In this document: piece after piece, positions 12,128-25,500 of the stretch
How the letters are laid out: each line of letters opens with the position of its first letter
Numbering within the stretch: position 1 is the first letter of the stretch
Assembly: GCA_008360975.2 (NCBI GenBank)
Contig: CM039211.1
Span: 49,164,077 to 49,228,076, forward strand
DNA from: Lichenostomus cassidix
Taxonomy: Eukaryota; Chordata; Aves; Passeriformes; Meliphagidae
Direction of reading: 5' to 3'
Length of the DNA: 64,000 nucleotides
Made by a program: the position numbers and the translations under genes
Notes under the pieces: generated by a model
Database searches by the model: none
Seen by the model: the letters and a program-made list of their open reading frames with translations, nothing else
What the model was told of the DNA's origin: nothing

Positions 12128-15060
12128 CTGTGGAAAAAGCAACATATTGTAAATATTTTAGCACCAAAGTCATACTTTCAGGACATTTATCTGAACATGC
12201 TAGTCAGATGAAGGCCTCTCTATTAATCCTCTCCTGAAAAATTATTTTACTGCTGAACTATTGTTTGAGGTTTAAAAAATCCTGTGTATTGCATGAATTC
12301 CCTGATGCAGGTTTAAATTACTGTGCTGATAAATTCACAAACATACTTTAAACAGAGGTAGCCATAATACCTATGTATGAATGTATGATGTTGCTATAAA
12401 ATATAGTGAAATTAAATAAATTTTATAACATACCCAACCTTGTAACTTTTAAAACTTGACAAGAAGTCTCACAATATAGAGATTTTTTTTCTGAGGCCTC
12501 AGCTCCTGGACTCTTGAAAATACATAGTTTTTATGTATGTGCAATTTTTCTCACAGAAATGAAGAAAAATCTAAAAAGGGACCCTAAACTTTTATTCAGA
12601 TAGCATAGCAGAACTTCAAGGTCTAAGAATACATTATAATTTAATTTTCTGTTTTTCAAATAAGTCTCCTTTAATGTAAAGGCTTGTCAGTGCTGCCTGA
12701 TAGACTAGATACTGTTTGGAACTGCAATTCTATCAGCCAAAGACAATTTCCATGAATTTCATGTAGTCATGTTGTAGCGTAAGTCTCCTACCCCTATTCT
12801 TAAAATTTTTAATGACCCGTTCCAAAATAATTTGTGGCATTCTGCAATCCAAGTGAGTAAAAGAGTAGGTAGCACACACATTCAATATAGAAATGGGTGA
12901 AAAGTATGGTAATTTTTAGCACTTTCCACGCTGAACTCTTAACAGATTTGCAGCAGGTTACCGAGGCCAGGTAACAGCTGATTCGGGCCCGTGTGTGCAC
13001 GGTGGGACAGAGCCTTGGCTGACGCCAGGCTGCTGTGTGCCCCTGCCCCTGGAGGCTTCTGCCCCTGGAGGCTTCTGCCTCTGGTGCAGCTGCAAGGTGT
13101 GTTTGCTGGCAGGCAGCACGTTAACCCAGTTTAGTCAGTGGTACCTGTTTCCTGCTCTTGGTGCACAAAGACATCAAAGCCTGCACTGCCTGCAGGCCAA
13201 TCCTTGGTGCATGCCCCTCCTGTGCTCCCACCTTCTCTAACACATCCTGGACCAGGATTTTCCATGAAAGCACAGAATATCAATGATAGCAATGTGAATG
13301 GCACCATGGCAAGCGCGGTGTGAAAAAACCTACTGAAAGCTGATTTGTTGATATTAAGTATTTGAGCTTTGCCACAGACTCCTTATAAAACCCTTAATGT
13401 TTTTGTACTGCAAATCAGGCTTAAAACTGATTGTACAGCATGTGCCTGCATGGTCACCTAGTGGAAAAACAAATAGGTAACTGCTGTTTTAAACATCAGG
13501 TATGGTGGGAAGTATGCTCGGAAATGGTAATATTTTAGATATAATTTCAGAAGTTCAATAATTATTTCAATATTTTTGTCCATCATTTAAATAAATGGGA
13601 ATGTCAAGCAGCTAAACATTCATTGTGTCCCACATCCATTCTCTCTTTTAAATACTCAGGAAAACAAGAATTTATTGTAAAGATTGGAACTTTTTCTGTG
13701 AGTAACTTCAAGTGAAAATCACCTTTTGTGCAAATGTTAAAAGAACCCTGAGGAGATGAGTGATTAAAAGAGTTCTCAGGTGACCTAGCATGGCATCTCA
13801 TCTCTACTGCCTTTGTTGTCCTGACCTTCTTGAGAGAAGCACTGGGCCAAGAAGAAACTTGCAGACTGAAACCTTGCTTAGAGAGGGGGGTTCTCAGCTA
13901 GACTACAGCTGGCAAAAGTCACACAAGCTGTGTTTCCTGCTTAGCCTCATTGCATTTGGTATGTTGGGCAAAAAACACTGAACAAATATTGCTGTTGTAT
14001 AGGGGTCTAGTTTGAACAGCTGGCTGGTATAAATTAACACAGCCTGTAGGAACTTTTGCAGGAGCAGAGGGGGATGCAGATCTACCCTGTGAGCCAGGAG
14101 ACCATAAACTAAGCCTGTTTCCCTTCAGCACTGGAGTTCAGCACAGCACAGAATATAGCCTGTGCTGTCCATTTCCTGAATATACTGGAAGAAGCCAGCC
14201 TCCATCCCAAACACATTACACAGTTAGCCATCTCTGCAGACGTAGCAGTTTGGGGCTAACTGGTGCTGTCTTCACATTTATCTCACTTCTACTGCTTTCA
14301 AAACTCAACAAGCCTTTGGAGTTCCACTTAAAGGTACCATTTACAGTGAAACAGTCCTTGAAGAGTATTTTGTATACAATGCATAGACTCTCTTAACCAC
14401 ATCAGAAAACTTTCCAATGGATATTCTCATTCTGAAAAAATTAATTTGCTCATAGTGTGCCTGTTTTTAAATTCAGCTTAAATATTTGCAGGACCACTGA
14501 GCACCAGTGTCAGCACATGCTACCTATTTAATCAAAGCTGTTGAAAACAGTGTAATTATTTCATCAATGTCAGTCTGAAACCACAAGTGACTTCTACACT
14601 AGAAATTAACACTCACCCCCTTCCCAAACTTTGTGAAGTATGAACTGTTTCCTCCCATTTAAGCAAGAAAGGGATCTGATCAATGCCATGTAACACACAA
14701 CAGGCATAAAAAAACCCCCAAACCTCAATACTGTGCTTCTTACATGATCAGAATCAACTTTCATCTCTGGTATCACAGCTGCAAAAATTATTTTTCTTAC
14801 TATCTTCCTGCCCTCCTTTATTCTTCTTCCTGGTCTATTTCTACCTCACTTCTGCCACTACCAACAGGCTTAGCAAGTTGTGTAAACACTTGCATAATTT
14901 TAAGTGTGCAAACAGGCCTAACAGAATCAGTGGCAAAGTTCAAACATTTGAAGTTCAGCAACTGTGTAATGGCTGAATGGATGAGTAAGGAGTTTGGCTC
15001 TGTGCCTTCAAAACTATTTTTAAACGTGCAGCTTTTCAGAAGGACAGAAACTCTCCTTAC
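12128..15060. other. DOCK8 intron 3
   Basis: No gene or repeat family recognised. Around 13046-13080 there is a short tandem duplication of a 17-bp unit (cccctggaggcttctgc) in a locally GC-rich stretch. Confidence 0.7.
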
Positions 15061-15236
15061 CCATCTTCTGGCACAGAAGGTTGCAAAGTCCTGCACTCTT
15101 TGGGTGTAAAGACAACATCCAGATCATCTTCAGGAAAGTCCCCAAGTTCTTGTGCTAGTTCTGCGTCCAAGTTGTTCAGCTGCGTCATGAGGAAGCCTTC
15201 AAAATCTACTGGGTCTACTGCATCATAAAAGGAAGG
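15061..15236 (-). CDS. DOCK8: DOCK8 exon 3
   Basis: Encodes residues 53-110, beginning [17 protein letters not shown] and including [20 protein letters not shown], plus two bases of Gly111. The acceptor is ctcatcag and the donor gtaagg. The acidic stretch and [13 protein letters not shown] match the conserved N-terminal region shared by the DOCK-C/zizimin group (DOCK6, 7, 8). Confidence 0.93.
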
Positions 15237-18200
15237 CTGATGAGAAATAAAGAGGCATTTATTTTAGCAACAGAAGGTTCTTCTTGATAATTTTGGCTTA
15301 TTTATTTAATTACTGCAATTGTCCCATTATTTACTACACATTGGAAACAAACTTCTAACCTTCTAACCTAGGAACAAGAAAGGGTATATAAGGGGGGTGA
15401 CCAAAACGACAGTACTGATGGACAGGAGAAAGCAGACCAAACACACCAGGAATAACAAGTCTTGGAAGTTACTCTAAGTTACAGAGCTAAGAACAAACTC
15501 TAATCCCTGTGGCTGCTGCCATCATGAAGATGCACTCATTTGAAGTGCTGTACCTGAAAGACACTATTAGGAATGCTCTGTGCTTTCAACTGCAAACAAA
15601 GTTGAGGGCAATATACACTCATAAGCAGAAGAAATTCCTGTTTTTCATCTCTGAATGTTGCTGGCTTGTGTATTACTGGAGTTCTTAATTTACTGTATTT
15701 GTCAAGGGTTTGTACAGTACTTTTAAAAGATTACATGGTACTACTAAGTTATTACTGAAAGCCTTAGATATTCCCTATTTCTACAGTAAATGGCATTGCA
15801 CTTTGATAGACAGCAGTTGTATCTCATTACATTTAATTAGCCATTCTTAAACAGAAGGTCCAATCAGAACTAAGTTAAACAAGTACAATCTCTACAACTC
15901 ATGCATGACATTAAGCTGCTTTTTATCTGTTTAGTGTCAAAAACAGAGGCAGAAACTCTTGTTTGACTTGGTGCCCAGAGATGTTCTACATATAAATAAA
16001 TTTGACTTCACATATTAAAAGTGAATTGTCTTTTATGTATAGATAAAACTGATAATTATTTTACTTTCTATGCAGCCAAGACAAATACCCTGTATATCTT
16101 TAGGAAATATAATACTTGTCTGGTTGAGTAGAGACTAGATTCTCCTATCATTGATTTTCTTGACAAGTAAAAAATAGATCTAAAAACTACAGCTTTAGAA
16201 AACCTATAGTTTATGTTCTGTGAGTTCCAGAAAGGCTGATGATGCCTCATCACAGAGTGAAGAAAATTAGTTGCAGCATTCAAATAATAGCACTGGAATA
16301 ACGTATTTACTAAGAGGAAGAATTCTAGCACAAACCAGCTATCAAATCATCCTTGTCTGTAAAGAGCAAGGATTGCATTGTAGTGGTTAGCCCAGATACC
16401 TTTCATAAGGCTGTCTTCTGAAGCTGCCAGCAAAATACACCTCTGTGACGCTGTTGATGTGTTGTGGGGAAAAGAAGGCATGCCATGTCCTTGGTATCAA
16501 CACGCCTTTATATTCAATGTTACTCTGCCTACTGTCTCATCCAATGTATTTTTAAGCTATCCTTATGCTCCAGTGTTCTTCTGCACAGAAGAAAAATCTG
16601 TGGGCAAAAATCAGCAAGTTTTGCCTCATTAACACTGAGTCCTGGGCAGGCTCTCATGGGAGTCGACAGGAGTGTCGCCTGAGTATGAAGTGACACCAGT
16701 GCATACCACTGTCATATCTACAACATCAGGAATTTTAGCTCAACAGAGCAATGAGATATTTCTCAATTTATGAAACATGCAAAGGGGCTCAACAGTGGCA
16801 AAGCTTCAGTAACTCTGAACTAAAATGGCTCACGCTTAATATGCCACGTCAACCACAGTACATAAGAGGATGTGTTAAAAATGATTAGTGGTAAATACAA
16901 ACTTTGGAACCTTTTTAGCATTCTGGAAATATAGGTGAGGAAGTTTTTCAGATAACAAAAATACAGAAACATCTTGAAGAAAATGAAGCACATTTTAGAA
17001 GAAATGTGCTGGAAACATCTAGGAGAAGCAAACCAATTTAAACTTCTGAAAAAAAATTCAGATGTGGTAAATACTCCTGCAAATACTGTAGTACAGACCT
17101 TTGAACACAACCAAGTACCACCCCCTACCCTTGGTTCCCCTTTTATAGTGAAACTATATTGGTCTCTGCATAAATACAGTCTCTCAGCTCACCCCTCTGC
17201 CTGTACATTTAAGGCATCAACTGAACTATCAAAAATGTCTTTCTGAAAAATATTTCCCTTTCTTTGCTCTTTTTAACCAAAGGGAAAACCTAACATTACA
17301 AGCAAGTACATCAAATTATGAGGCAACCAGCTAAAGAAATACACTGTGCTAGTTTTTAGTTTAAGCACTATCTCTGGATTGCACCTAGTGTAGTGCTGAA
17401 CATGCCAGATCAATAATTATCAGTAAATACTAAACTTTTTTGCTATTTTTTAAAATTAATTATCAGCGAAATATCTTTGAAGCTCACTTACTGTACTGCC
17501 AGTGGGTAAAACACTGCATGTTCATATATAGATATGTAAGTAGGTCTATATAGAGATTTGTAGATCAAAATATATATAAAATATATAAGAAATAAATAAA
17601 TAATATATAATAAATGCAAATATTTATAACATATATTTAGATCTATTAAAAAAAGTAATTCTCAGAAGGTTAAAGTAAAACACAGCTTGAAGTATACAAA
17701 GGCATACTGCATATTTTCAGTTGCTGAAGATGTAATGTTTTGCAACAAAATAATTTTGCTGAATACAGTCTAATTTTTGCTTAAGCATTGCACCTCCTTT
17801 CAGAAGTCACCCTTTTCCATACTGACAAGTCAAATCCATTGCACTTCATTGTGTCTTCTTTTTCTAGTTCAAGTGGTAATAATAACTTTTAATCACCAGA
17901 AATATGTGCTTCTGACTATTGTAAATTTGACAAAAATGTATAAAAAGATAATGTAAAAAGTAAATGCAGGTGGAGGGTAATGGTGTCCCTAACAACTGGC
18001 ACAACTTTTCAAAGGAAACAGAGATAATGCTTTAAGTAAGAAGCCAGCACTCCTTTTCACACAGCACAAAAATGTGCAAAACAATTTTCTACAGAAAATG
18101 CCACAAATCATTACTGCAAAACATACCTTTTTAAGGATGATGAATTAGAGGCATGTAGATTGTGACACCACACAAAATGGCAGCTACGGCGTAATACTTG

Positions 18201-19452
18201 GTAAATGAAGTGTTACTGAGTTTTATGGTAAAACAAGCGGTTGTCTGCGTGCAGAAGGGACCTGGCCTCGTCAGGCTGAGTAATCACAAGGAACAAGTTA
18301 AACCACAGCGCTTCAGATTAAGGAAGTGAGTAGTGGCGGGAGGCCCTGACACAGGAAAAGCAACCGCTTGCCTCTAGTGTTCTACATTTTTCACAATCAC
18401 TGGTGCAAAAAGACTCTTCCTGCTTCTACTTATCAGCTCTCTCAAAAAGAATTAAAAATTTAAAGGGTAGGGAGAGGGAGAGTGCCAAAATTATAGTCAG
18501 TTTAATTTATGGCATAGTACGTTTGTAGAATTCCTATGCTGCTGAAAGGCAATAAAAAGATCTGGCATTTTTTCCCTTTGTCATAAAGGCATTATCATAT
18601 GATCTGACTTCTTTAGAGGGTGTATACTTGGAAGGCTGAAGATGATTTGGGGACACAACAGTTGACTCAATTATATGTATGCCAATTGGGGCATACTTCG
18701 GCATTTCTCACTAAACAAGCAAACTCTACAGCACTGAAAAACAGTCACCATGTTGTCCCTGCTGATAGCTCTGGAAACTGTGTATTAAATCAAGCTTGTT
18801 GAGCCTCAACCTTTCTTTTTTTTCTCTTTATTCATTGACCTGTGGTGGTTTTGGCAGGTGTACAGTTGATTTCCTTCATAATAAATATTATGGGACTATG
18901 TTTTGGATTTGTGCTGGAAACAGTGATGATAATAAAAGGATGTTTCCATTATTGCTGAGTAGTGCTTCCAAAGAGCCAAGGCTTTTTCTGCTCCTCACAC
19001 CACCCCACCAGCGAGGAGACAGGGGGTGCACAAGAAGCTGGGAGTAGACACAGCTGGGACAGGTGATCCCAGCTGACTACAGGAAATTTCAGACCATATG
19101 GAGTCATGCCCACTATATAAAACTTGGGGAGGAACAAGGACCACCACACAAAGCATTTACTTGAAGAAGATGAATGTTTCCATCAGGGAAAGAATGTAAT
19201 ATACTCCAACACTTACTAATTAACTTTGATTCATAGCAATATGCAGAGGGATTGTCTGTTCCAGCCTCCAAGGAAAATTCTCATGTTTTTCAAATGCATT
19301 ACTTCCTCAGCTCACCAGGGAGCATTTTTTAACAGTTTCAGGTAGAAGCCAGTGGAAAGCAAGACAACATAAAAAGATCATTTAATTTAACTTAAAACCG
19401 TTAAAAAATGTAGATGCCAAACCTGTGTAAAGAAGATAAACCCAGAACTTAC
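15237..19452. other. DOCK8 intron 2
   Basis: Non-coding. Holds AT-rich low-complexity sequence at about 17518-17660 (ata/taa-type repeats) and the LTR fragment at 18841. Otherwise nothing recognised. Confidence 0.75.
18841..19145 (+). mobile_element. LTR fragment, TGTGCTGG family
   Basis: Starts TGTGGTGGTTTTGGCAGG and continues with gggactatgttttggattt, the conserved acacagctgggacaggtgat segment and a TATA-like tatataaaac near 19117. These are the same landmarks, in the same order, as in the copies at 6341 and 37306. It breaks off soon after the TATA region, so the R and U5 parts are missing. It lies about 310 bp from DOCK8 exon 2, in antisense orientation to the gene. The right edge is approximate. 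Confidence 0.8.
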
Positions 19453-19555
19453 CACATGAAGTGTAGAAAAGCCAGGGGTGCTCAAGCTTCGTTGACAGAA
19501 CTGTGCAAAGCCTGGTTGGAGAGTAAATTGCTTTCTTATTTCTGCAGAGGAGTGC
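19453..19555 (-). CDS. DOCK8: DOCK8 exon 2
   Basis: Encodes residues 18-52. It starts R-H-S-S-A-E-I-R-K-Q-F-T-L and ends S-T-L-H-V before the donor gtaagt; the acceptor is aaag. The length of 103 nt gives the phase needed to join exon 1 (phase 2) to exon 3 (phase 0). The SSAEIRKQFTL core is the same as in mammals. The following stretch, which I recall as [23 protein letters not shown] in human, is heavily substituted here (QPGFAQFCQRSLSTPGFS and onward). A 15.3-kb intron lies upstream and a 4.2-kb intron downstream. Confidence 0.88.
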
Positions 19556-22500
19556 CTTTAATTAAGGAGAGAAAAACTGTTATAGTTACAATTTTCTCTG
19601 TAAAAATTCCAAATGCCAGAGTTCAGCCAATTTAGTCTCCTGTCCCAGTGTTTAGAAATGTATTTTGATAACGGTCTTGACTCCTCTCAGTTTTCAGTAA
19701 AGGCAAATCTCATAAAACATTTGCAGTCCTATATAATTTAGATTCTGTCACTCTTCCAACAGATTTTTATAATTATATTTCAACCCTCACAGTTGGGAAG
19801 GCTTTGCAAGAAAGAATAACCTTGTCCTTAAGTGAAGTGTGACTAAACTTCATAGCAATACTTGCAGATTCACTACTGCAAAGAAAAATACTGGATAATA
19901 AAGCAGAGGGGAAAAATAAACATCACATAAGCAAATATTTCAATTGATCAAGATATAAAAACAAGATGTTACCACTCACATAACAGCATAAGCCCAGAAA
20001 TATGCTAATAACGCAGATTGATGTGAAAAGCCCAAGACAAACCAAAGAAGGAATTTAAAAATCAGCCTATACTGTATCAGCTGAATTATTTTAGGAAAAA
20101 ACTTCTCAAGTGCCAATTAACTGATTTCTGTGGGAGCAGAAAGAGCCCAGTACTGAATTCTTCAGAAATTCTAGGGTGATAATAACATACCCTGAAAATA
20201 CAGCAGAGTAGCTTGGCCATTTTTCATGGAAATTAATAAATTAATATTTAATAAGATTTAGAATAATCAGTTTAAGAATAATCAGCCATGAAATGGTAAC
20301 AAAACATCCACACTATATTTTGGACACATGAGTGTTCAGGACAAGACTTTTAAAACAAAATGCAGCTAAGCAGATACCAAGTAAAAATAATAGCCTGCAG
20401 CCCACCAGGGCAGTCAAATGGGAAACAGGAAAGGACAGAAGTAAGAAGACACTCCCTTCCATATGAGACTCTTTCAGCTGCAGCAAGCATTAATAGGCAT
20501 CTTAGAATTACCAGATGCCACAGGACAGTTTTGCCTGTTTGGTCTGCACCTTTTCTCCTCTGTGGCCTCTTGATTATTATGACTACTATACCTATCTGTG
20601 ACACTTACTGCTGCTTTTCTTAACAAGCATGATGAAAACCTAAATTTCACTTAATACATTGCTGCTCATGTTAAGAGACGGGCACCTCATAGAAGGTATC
20701 AGAGGTACTAGGCCTGATTTAGAAAATAAAAGTAGCATAAAAGAAAACAGTTGCTTTTATATCAAAAGGCCAGACCAGGTGTGAGTGGAATGTTCCAATC
20801 TGAAGACAGCAGCAATTGCAGACAGAACAAAGCCAGAATTACAGAGAAAGTAAAGAGATCCATTTGGAAGAGAATTTCCTACTCATCACTGGTATTCCAA
20901 AAATCAGAAATGAGATCTTTTAAAAGTTATTCAATGTTTACATAAGCAAGAAGCCATGTAGGGAAAGTGATGAAGTCTGTGTATTCTTTAGATTATCTTT
21001 GACCTATTTTAAAAAGAAAAGATTCTTGTAAATCAGGGTTATTGTTACTCAATTTCCCACTGCAAATAATCTCTGATAATGAATGCATGTACAAAATTCA
21101 AATTATTCAAAATTATTATTTTACTGCAAACCATGTCAGTTTCTACCCCGTGCAGAAGTATCTCTTACTGATGGAAATAGTGGAGGTACCAGCAGATGTC
21201 GGCTTAATATATGTAAAAATTGTGTTGCAATCTATTGCAGAAGTTGCTGCTGTAAACAATTATATAAGACATCTTTAAATTATATCCAATATGGGGTCAT
21301 CAGATGCTTTAAGGAGGAAATTGTATGAATTTTCAATATGAAAGAGGAAGCAGACATATGGATGAAGGGCCAGATTTGCTGTCTGTTTAAAGCCTGGGCA
21401 AACTCAGTTAATTGAGAGCAAATACAGTTCTCAAGAGCATTGATATCAGTTCCAGTGTCTCACCAATTGATAGAGCCTGGAACCAGATCAGTCCAATGGA
21501 TGATTAACCTTGTAATCTGTAATGGTGACTTTCAGATAAGAATAATTCAGTTGACTAACTTTGTAGTTTTTCTGCGACTGAAGAAAGAATGTACAGTAAG
21601 GATAACAGAAAACAGCAACATTTGTTTGAACCAATTCAGAAATTTTTGGCTGGATCTACTAGGATTAGATAGAGGAAAGTTGCAACAGCTAAAAGACACT
21701 AAACCAGAAGCACAAGTTCACCACACCAACATGGAGAAAAGGTGGGTGTAACAGCCAGAGATCAGCATGGAAATTTTTGAAAATTTGAGAACTAAGATGG
21801 AAACAGAGGTCCTTCTAGATGGCTCTTTGATAAAGCCTGAATAGCTTCTGTCTATGACATGCCTGTTTTCTGATCAACCATCTGCCTTGGGCACTGTTGG
21901 TGCACCTTCAATAGATTCAATAAAAATGAACATAAACCCCTAAACTTAGGAAGGAAAAAAAATCAACTGCAGAAATATAAAAAGTGAAATTAACTATTAA
22001 AAGAAATATCCATGTCACAGAAGAGACACTGAGAGAGTATACTGGGACACTTACCTATAAAGTACCACAGCTGAGGGAAAAGTGACGTTATTTCTGTTAA
22101 TTTAAGCCAATGAGACATGCTTAAGCTGATGTATGCATTTATAGCACCACAGAGTAATATGCAAACAAATTTAAAAGACCTTAAAAGACAGTAGTCAGAA
22201 GGCTAAAAACTTGGGGAAGGATGACCCATGAGGAAAAACTGGAAAAACCAGATCTGTCACAAGAAGGAAAGACTCACAGGAGACAGCAGTTGTCCTTGAC
22301 TATGTAAAAGATAGCAATACGTAGATGGTGAGCGGTTCATGTCCATACAGGGAAGAAAAAGTAATGTGCTTAAATTGAAACAAGAAAGCTCTAGTAAGGT
22401 ATTAGGAAAAAAGTTCCCTCTGCAACAGCAGCAGAACATTAAAAGTGTCCTGAGGAAACTGGCCAGTATTGAGGAAAAGTTATTCTCCATTATATTTAAA

Positions 22501-25500
22501 AATTCATGGCTGTCAGGTGAAATCCCAGTTGACTGAAAAAAAGGAAAACATAGTTCTCATTTTTAAAAAGGGGAGAAAAGAACATACACACAACTACAGA
22601 ATGGTAGACATCACCTCTGTGCCCAGGGAGATCCTGGGGCAGATCCTCGTGGAAGCAGTGTTAAGGCACATGCAAGACAAGGAGGTGATCCAAGGCAGCC
22701 AGCACAGCTTTACTAAGGACAGATTGTGACTGACCAGCCTGGTGGCCTTGTATGATGGAGCGTCTGCAATGATGAAAAATGGAAGACCTACTGATGTCAT
22801 ATACCTGGGTTTCTGTAAGGCCTTTGACACTGTCCCATGTGACAGCTTATCTCCAAATTGGAGAGCCATGGCTATGATGGATGGACTAATCAGTGGATAA
22901 GGAATTGGCTGGATGGATATAGCCAGCAAGTTGCAGAACTTCCAGGTGGAGGCTGATGAGGAGTGATGTTTCTCAGGGCTCTCTCCGGGGACTGGTGCTC
23001 TTCAATGTCTTCATCAATGACATCTACAGTAGCATCAAGTGCACCCTCAGCAGGTTTATACATGACAAAAAGCTGAGCAGTGCAGTTGATGCAGCAGAAG
23101 GAAGGAATGCCACCCAGAGGGACCTAGACAGGCTTGAGAAGTGGGTCCATGAGCACCTCGTGATGTTCAACAAGTCCAGATGCAAATGCTGCCCCTGGGT
23201 CAGGGCAGTCCCAGATTTGGGTAGACTGGGAAAAGAACTCATTGAGAACAGCCCTGTGGTGAAGAGCCTGGGAGTCCTCCTGAATGAAAAGCTGGACATG
23301 ACCCAGCAATGTGTGCTCATAGCCTATAAAGCCAACCACATTCTGGGCTGCATCCAGAGAACTGTGGCCAGCAGGGTGAGGGAGAGGGATTTTGCCTCTG
23401 TACTCTGCCCTTGTGCAACCTGCCTGGGTTATTGAGCCCAGGTCTGGGGTCCTTAGCACAAGAAAAACATGGACCTGTTGTAGCAGGTCCAAAGGAGGGT
23501 CATGAAGATGATTAGAGGACTGCAGAAGCTCTCCTACAAAGACAGGCTGAGAGACCTGGGGTTGTTCAGCCGGGAGAAGTCTCTGGGGAGACCTCATCAC
23601 AGACTTTTGCTACCTAAATGGACCATGGCAAAAAGAGGGAGTGAGACTTTTTCTACCGGCAAATAGTGATAGGACAAAGGGGGAATAGTTGTAAGCTGAT
23701 AGAGGAGAGATGTAGATTAGATGTTAGGAAGCAATTCTTTACACAGAAGGTGGTGAGGCACTGGAACAGATTGCCCAGAGAAGTTGTGGATGCCCCAACC
23801 TTGGAGGCGTTCAAGGACACATTGCACAGGGCTTTGAGCAACCTGGTCTAGTGAAAGGTGTCCCTGCCCATGAAGGGGAGGGCTGGATCTAGATGACCTT
23901 TAAGGTACTTAATGACCCAAACCATTCTGTGGTTCTAATTAGCCTTATGGTGATTGCATAATGACAAGAGCACACTGAGCACACTGATGATGTCCCTGAA
24001 CTACCTTGGAGAACAGCATCTGGGCAACTGCAACCGTTTCAAAGACCATCAGTGGGACTCCGCAGTGTTAATAGCTCTACTGATCACTTGCATTGATAGC
24101 TGTTCCTTTTCACTAGCTGAAAATAAAAAGGTGTAGATTTGGTGAACACTTTTCCACAAAGATCACTGCTGAATTTACTGTTTGTAGACATTCACAAGGC
24201 ATGTGGAAAGATAATGTAGACCCGTAGAGAGATGGCAGATGGCAGCAACCTAAGGATTTTCCAGATTTGAGGTCCCTGGCTGAACCACAGTGCTGGAACA
24301 AAATTATGCTAATTGGAACTCATTGTTCCACTCTGTGATGTCTTCGCCCCTCAATGATGATGACATACTTCTCTGATGCAATTCTTGAAAAAGCTGGAAC
24401 TCACCAGACTTCCTGAGCCACTCAGATAGGACTGGAGGGTAGCAAAATAACCAGCCAAAATAAAACCCAAACCCAAAACTGGTGCTACTCAATCTGAATC
24501 TCACCAGTGTCTGTCCCACAGGTAGACATAAACCTCCAGCAATTGCTAACAAACCGCTGAGACATAGCTGGTATTTCACAAATGCTCTCCAATGCAAAGC
24601 ATACAGTTTGCATAATATATTAAAACAGTGCAACCAAAGTAACAGACTACACCTGGAGGTTCTTAAAATTAATTTCATCTTGTTGGTCAAATTCTGAAAT
24701 GGTTCTCAGGGCAGAGCTCACTGAAGGATCAGGAGCTTGGAGATTTGGGTTATTGGTTGGCCCAGATGAGGTATCAGGAAAGGAAGATAAAACAGCCATT
24801 TATTTTCTCCTTCTAACGTATGTTAGATCTGTGGCTGAATAATGCTGGTTCTATTATTAAAATTACATGAATGCTTATAACGCATAAAGCTGGTTCTGCA
24901 GTTTCATTTTAATTTCTGCTCAATGATATAGGCCTTTTAAATATGTCATTTAAAGGCAGGCACAGTGAGTATTTTGTTAGTATGTATAGAATATGAAGAT
25001 TTAAACAGAGAACAACAATTTAAAAATACAAGAGAAAGAGAACAGCTTTAAAGATCACCTAGTAAATGAAAATCTGAAACTTCATAAGAAAAAGCCTTAT
25101 TTTAAACGTATGCTCCACATGCCTACTGAATGAAGCTCGCCAAAGTTACTTACTATTAGAAGGGAGGCAGAAAGAGTAATCCTTAACAACCTTACAATCC
25201 CTTCCAGCAGACTGAGGAACAGTGACTTGTCTTCTGCAAGGGCTGCATACACAATTAGACAGCAAGGAAAGATGAAAACAAAAAAAAAGAGAGTACAAGA
25301 ACTATTCCCAAAGACAGAGAAACATTCACATTTAAATGTACATAGATGGCAGAATCATAAAAAAGTAGTAAAAAATTGTACTTAACAGGTAAAATATTCA
25401 GCCTTCATTATTCTGAGGAGTAATCCCTTTCATCTGACACCAACAAAGAAAATTCACAACTAGCTTTTGTTCTTTTCTGAGCCTAAGATGAAACTTCTCT

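Noticed and set aside
22040..22075. A good-looking minus-strand donor (gtaagtg at 22045-22051) first considered for DOCK8 exon 2
   Set aside because: The sequence before it does not translate to anything DOCK8-like; the true exon 2 was then found at 19453-19555.
22956..23435. A 159-codon open frame resembling a reverse transcriptase
   Set aside because: It is part of a truncated CR1 element with a broken catalytic box; not a host gene.
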